Positions 63,961-64,000 of a stretch of 64,000 bases of DNA are shown here, in pieces. This DNA comes from Leucobacter coleopterorum (GTDB taxonomy: Bacteria; Actinomycetota; Actinomycetes; Actinomycetales; Microbacteriaceae). The stretch is taken from NCBI RefSeq assembly GCF_011382985.1, contig NZ_CP049933.1:1798001-1862000 (forward strand), written 5' to 3'. The position numbers and the translations under genes were made by a program. The notes beneath the pieces were generated by a model. It had not been told where the DNA came from and made no database searches. It was given only the letters and a program-made list of their open reading frames with translations. The stretch's first letter is position 1, and the number at the start of each line of letters is the position of its first letter.

Positions 63961-64000
63961 GAAATCTGCACCGCCGAATAGCCTGCCTCAGCAACCGCTG
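63957..64000 (-). CDS. 3' end of a CopZ-like heavy-metal-associated protein (partial)
   Basis: The last 13 codons read AVAEAGYSAVQIS and then TGA, overlapping the next ATG (ATGA). The EEAGY/AEAGY-type ending is characteristic of heavy-metal-associated (HMA) domains such as CopZ. Only the final strand is in the window, so the call rests on this short match and on its place at the head of a copper operon. Confidence 0.5.
   Translation of the reverse strand, partial: AVAEAGYSAVQIS

Overview
The window is a piece of chromosome from a Gram-positive actinobacterium, most likely Microbacteriaceae-like. The supporting features are a gatCAB operon, ClpS followed by a DUF2017 protein, rpsB-tsf-pyrH-frr-cdsA, comM-dprA-xerC, a YbbN-type thioredoxin/TPR protein, DivIVA/FilP-like coiled coils and many GTG starts with GTGA/ATGA gene overlaps. 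The genus cannot be fixed from the sequence alone.

Positions 1-37,400 are core chromosome: peptide deformylase, oligoribonuclease, tRNA-His, a TetR regulator, a zincin/clpS/DUF2017 cluster, dinB, glpD-glpK, a TetR-MFS efflux pair, gatB/A/C, a Tag-like glycosylase, ligA-mnmA-cysteine desulfurase, ybbN and its membrane neighbour, a 929-aa hendecad-repeat coiled coil, RNase HI, a lytic transglycosylase, cdsA-frr-pyrH-tsf-rpsB, an M23 protein, and xerC-dprA-comM.

At 37,400 comM is cut inside its Walker B region (the DEAPEF segment), and everything to the right is accessory DNA. The missing amino-terminal half of comM is not found before the end of the window, so the insertion is longer than 26 kb. 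The first cassette (37,401-48,748) carries a pair of uncharacterised genes, a Hachiman anti-phage operon (small ORF, hamA, hamB, all coupled by ATGA overlaps), a large serine recombinase, an IS3-family element with a 3-bp target duplication, and a two-gene unit (soluble protein plus 4-TM protein) whose layout resembles RexAB. A second cassette (48,748-50,837) holds two divergent unknown genes. The cassettes are delimited by three direct copies of a 23-24 bp repeat, one of them exactly at the comM junction. Next comes a mobilisation module (50,993-57,770): a small zinc ribbon, a DUF6907-like protein, a small membrane protein, a DprA-like protein, a DUF6349-like protein and a 1,191-aa TrwC/MobF relaxase-helicase. 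Two of these genes are preceded by near-identical promoter plus 5'-leader units whose hairpin hides the ribosome binding site. The right end (59,297-64,000) is a copper-resistance cluster: csoR, a YHS protein, copA, a histidine-rich membrane-anchored protein and the tail of a copZ-like chaperone.

A technical caution applies throughout. At least 20 reading-frame breaks occur, in ordinary housekeeping genes (glpD, glpK, ligA, cdsA, dprA, xerC) as well as in the island. Every one is repaired by adding back a single base, mostly in short G/C or A runs. The likely cause is uncorrected single-base deletions in the assembly, so broken genes are annotated here across the break.
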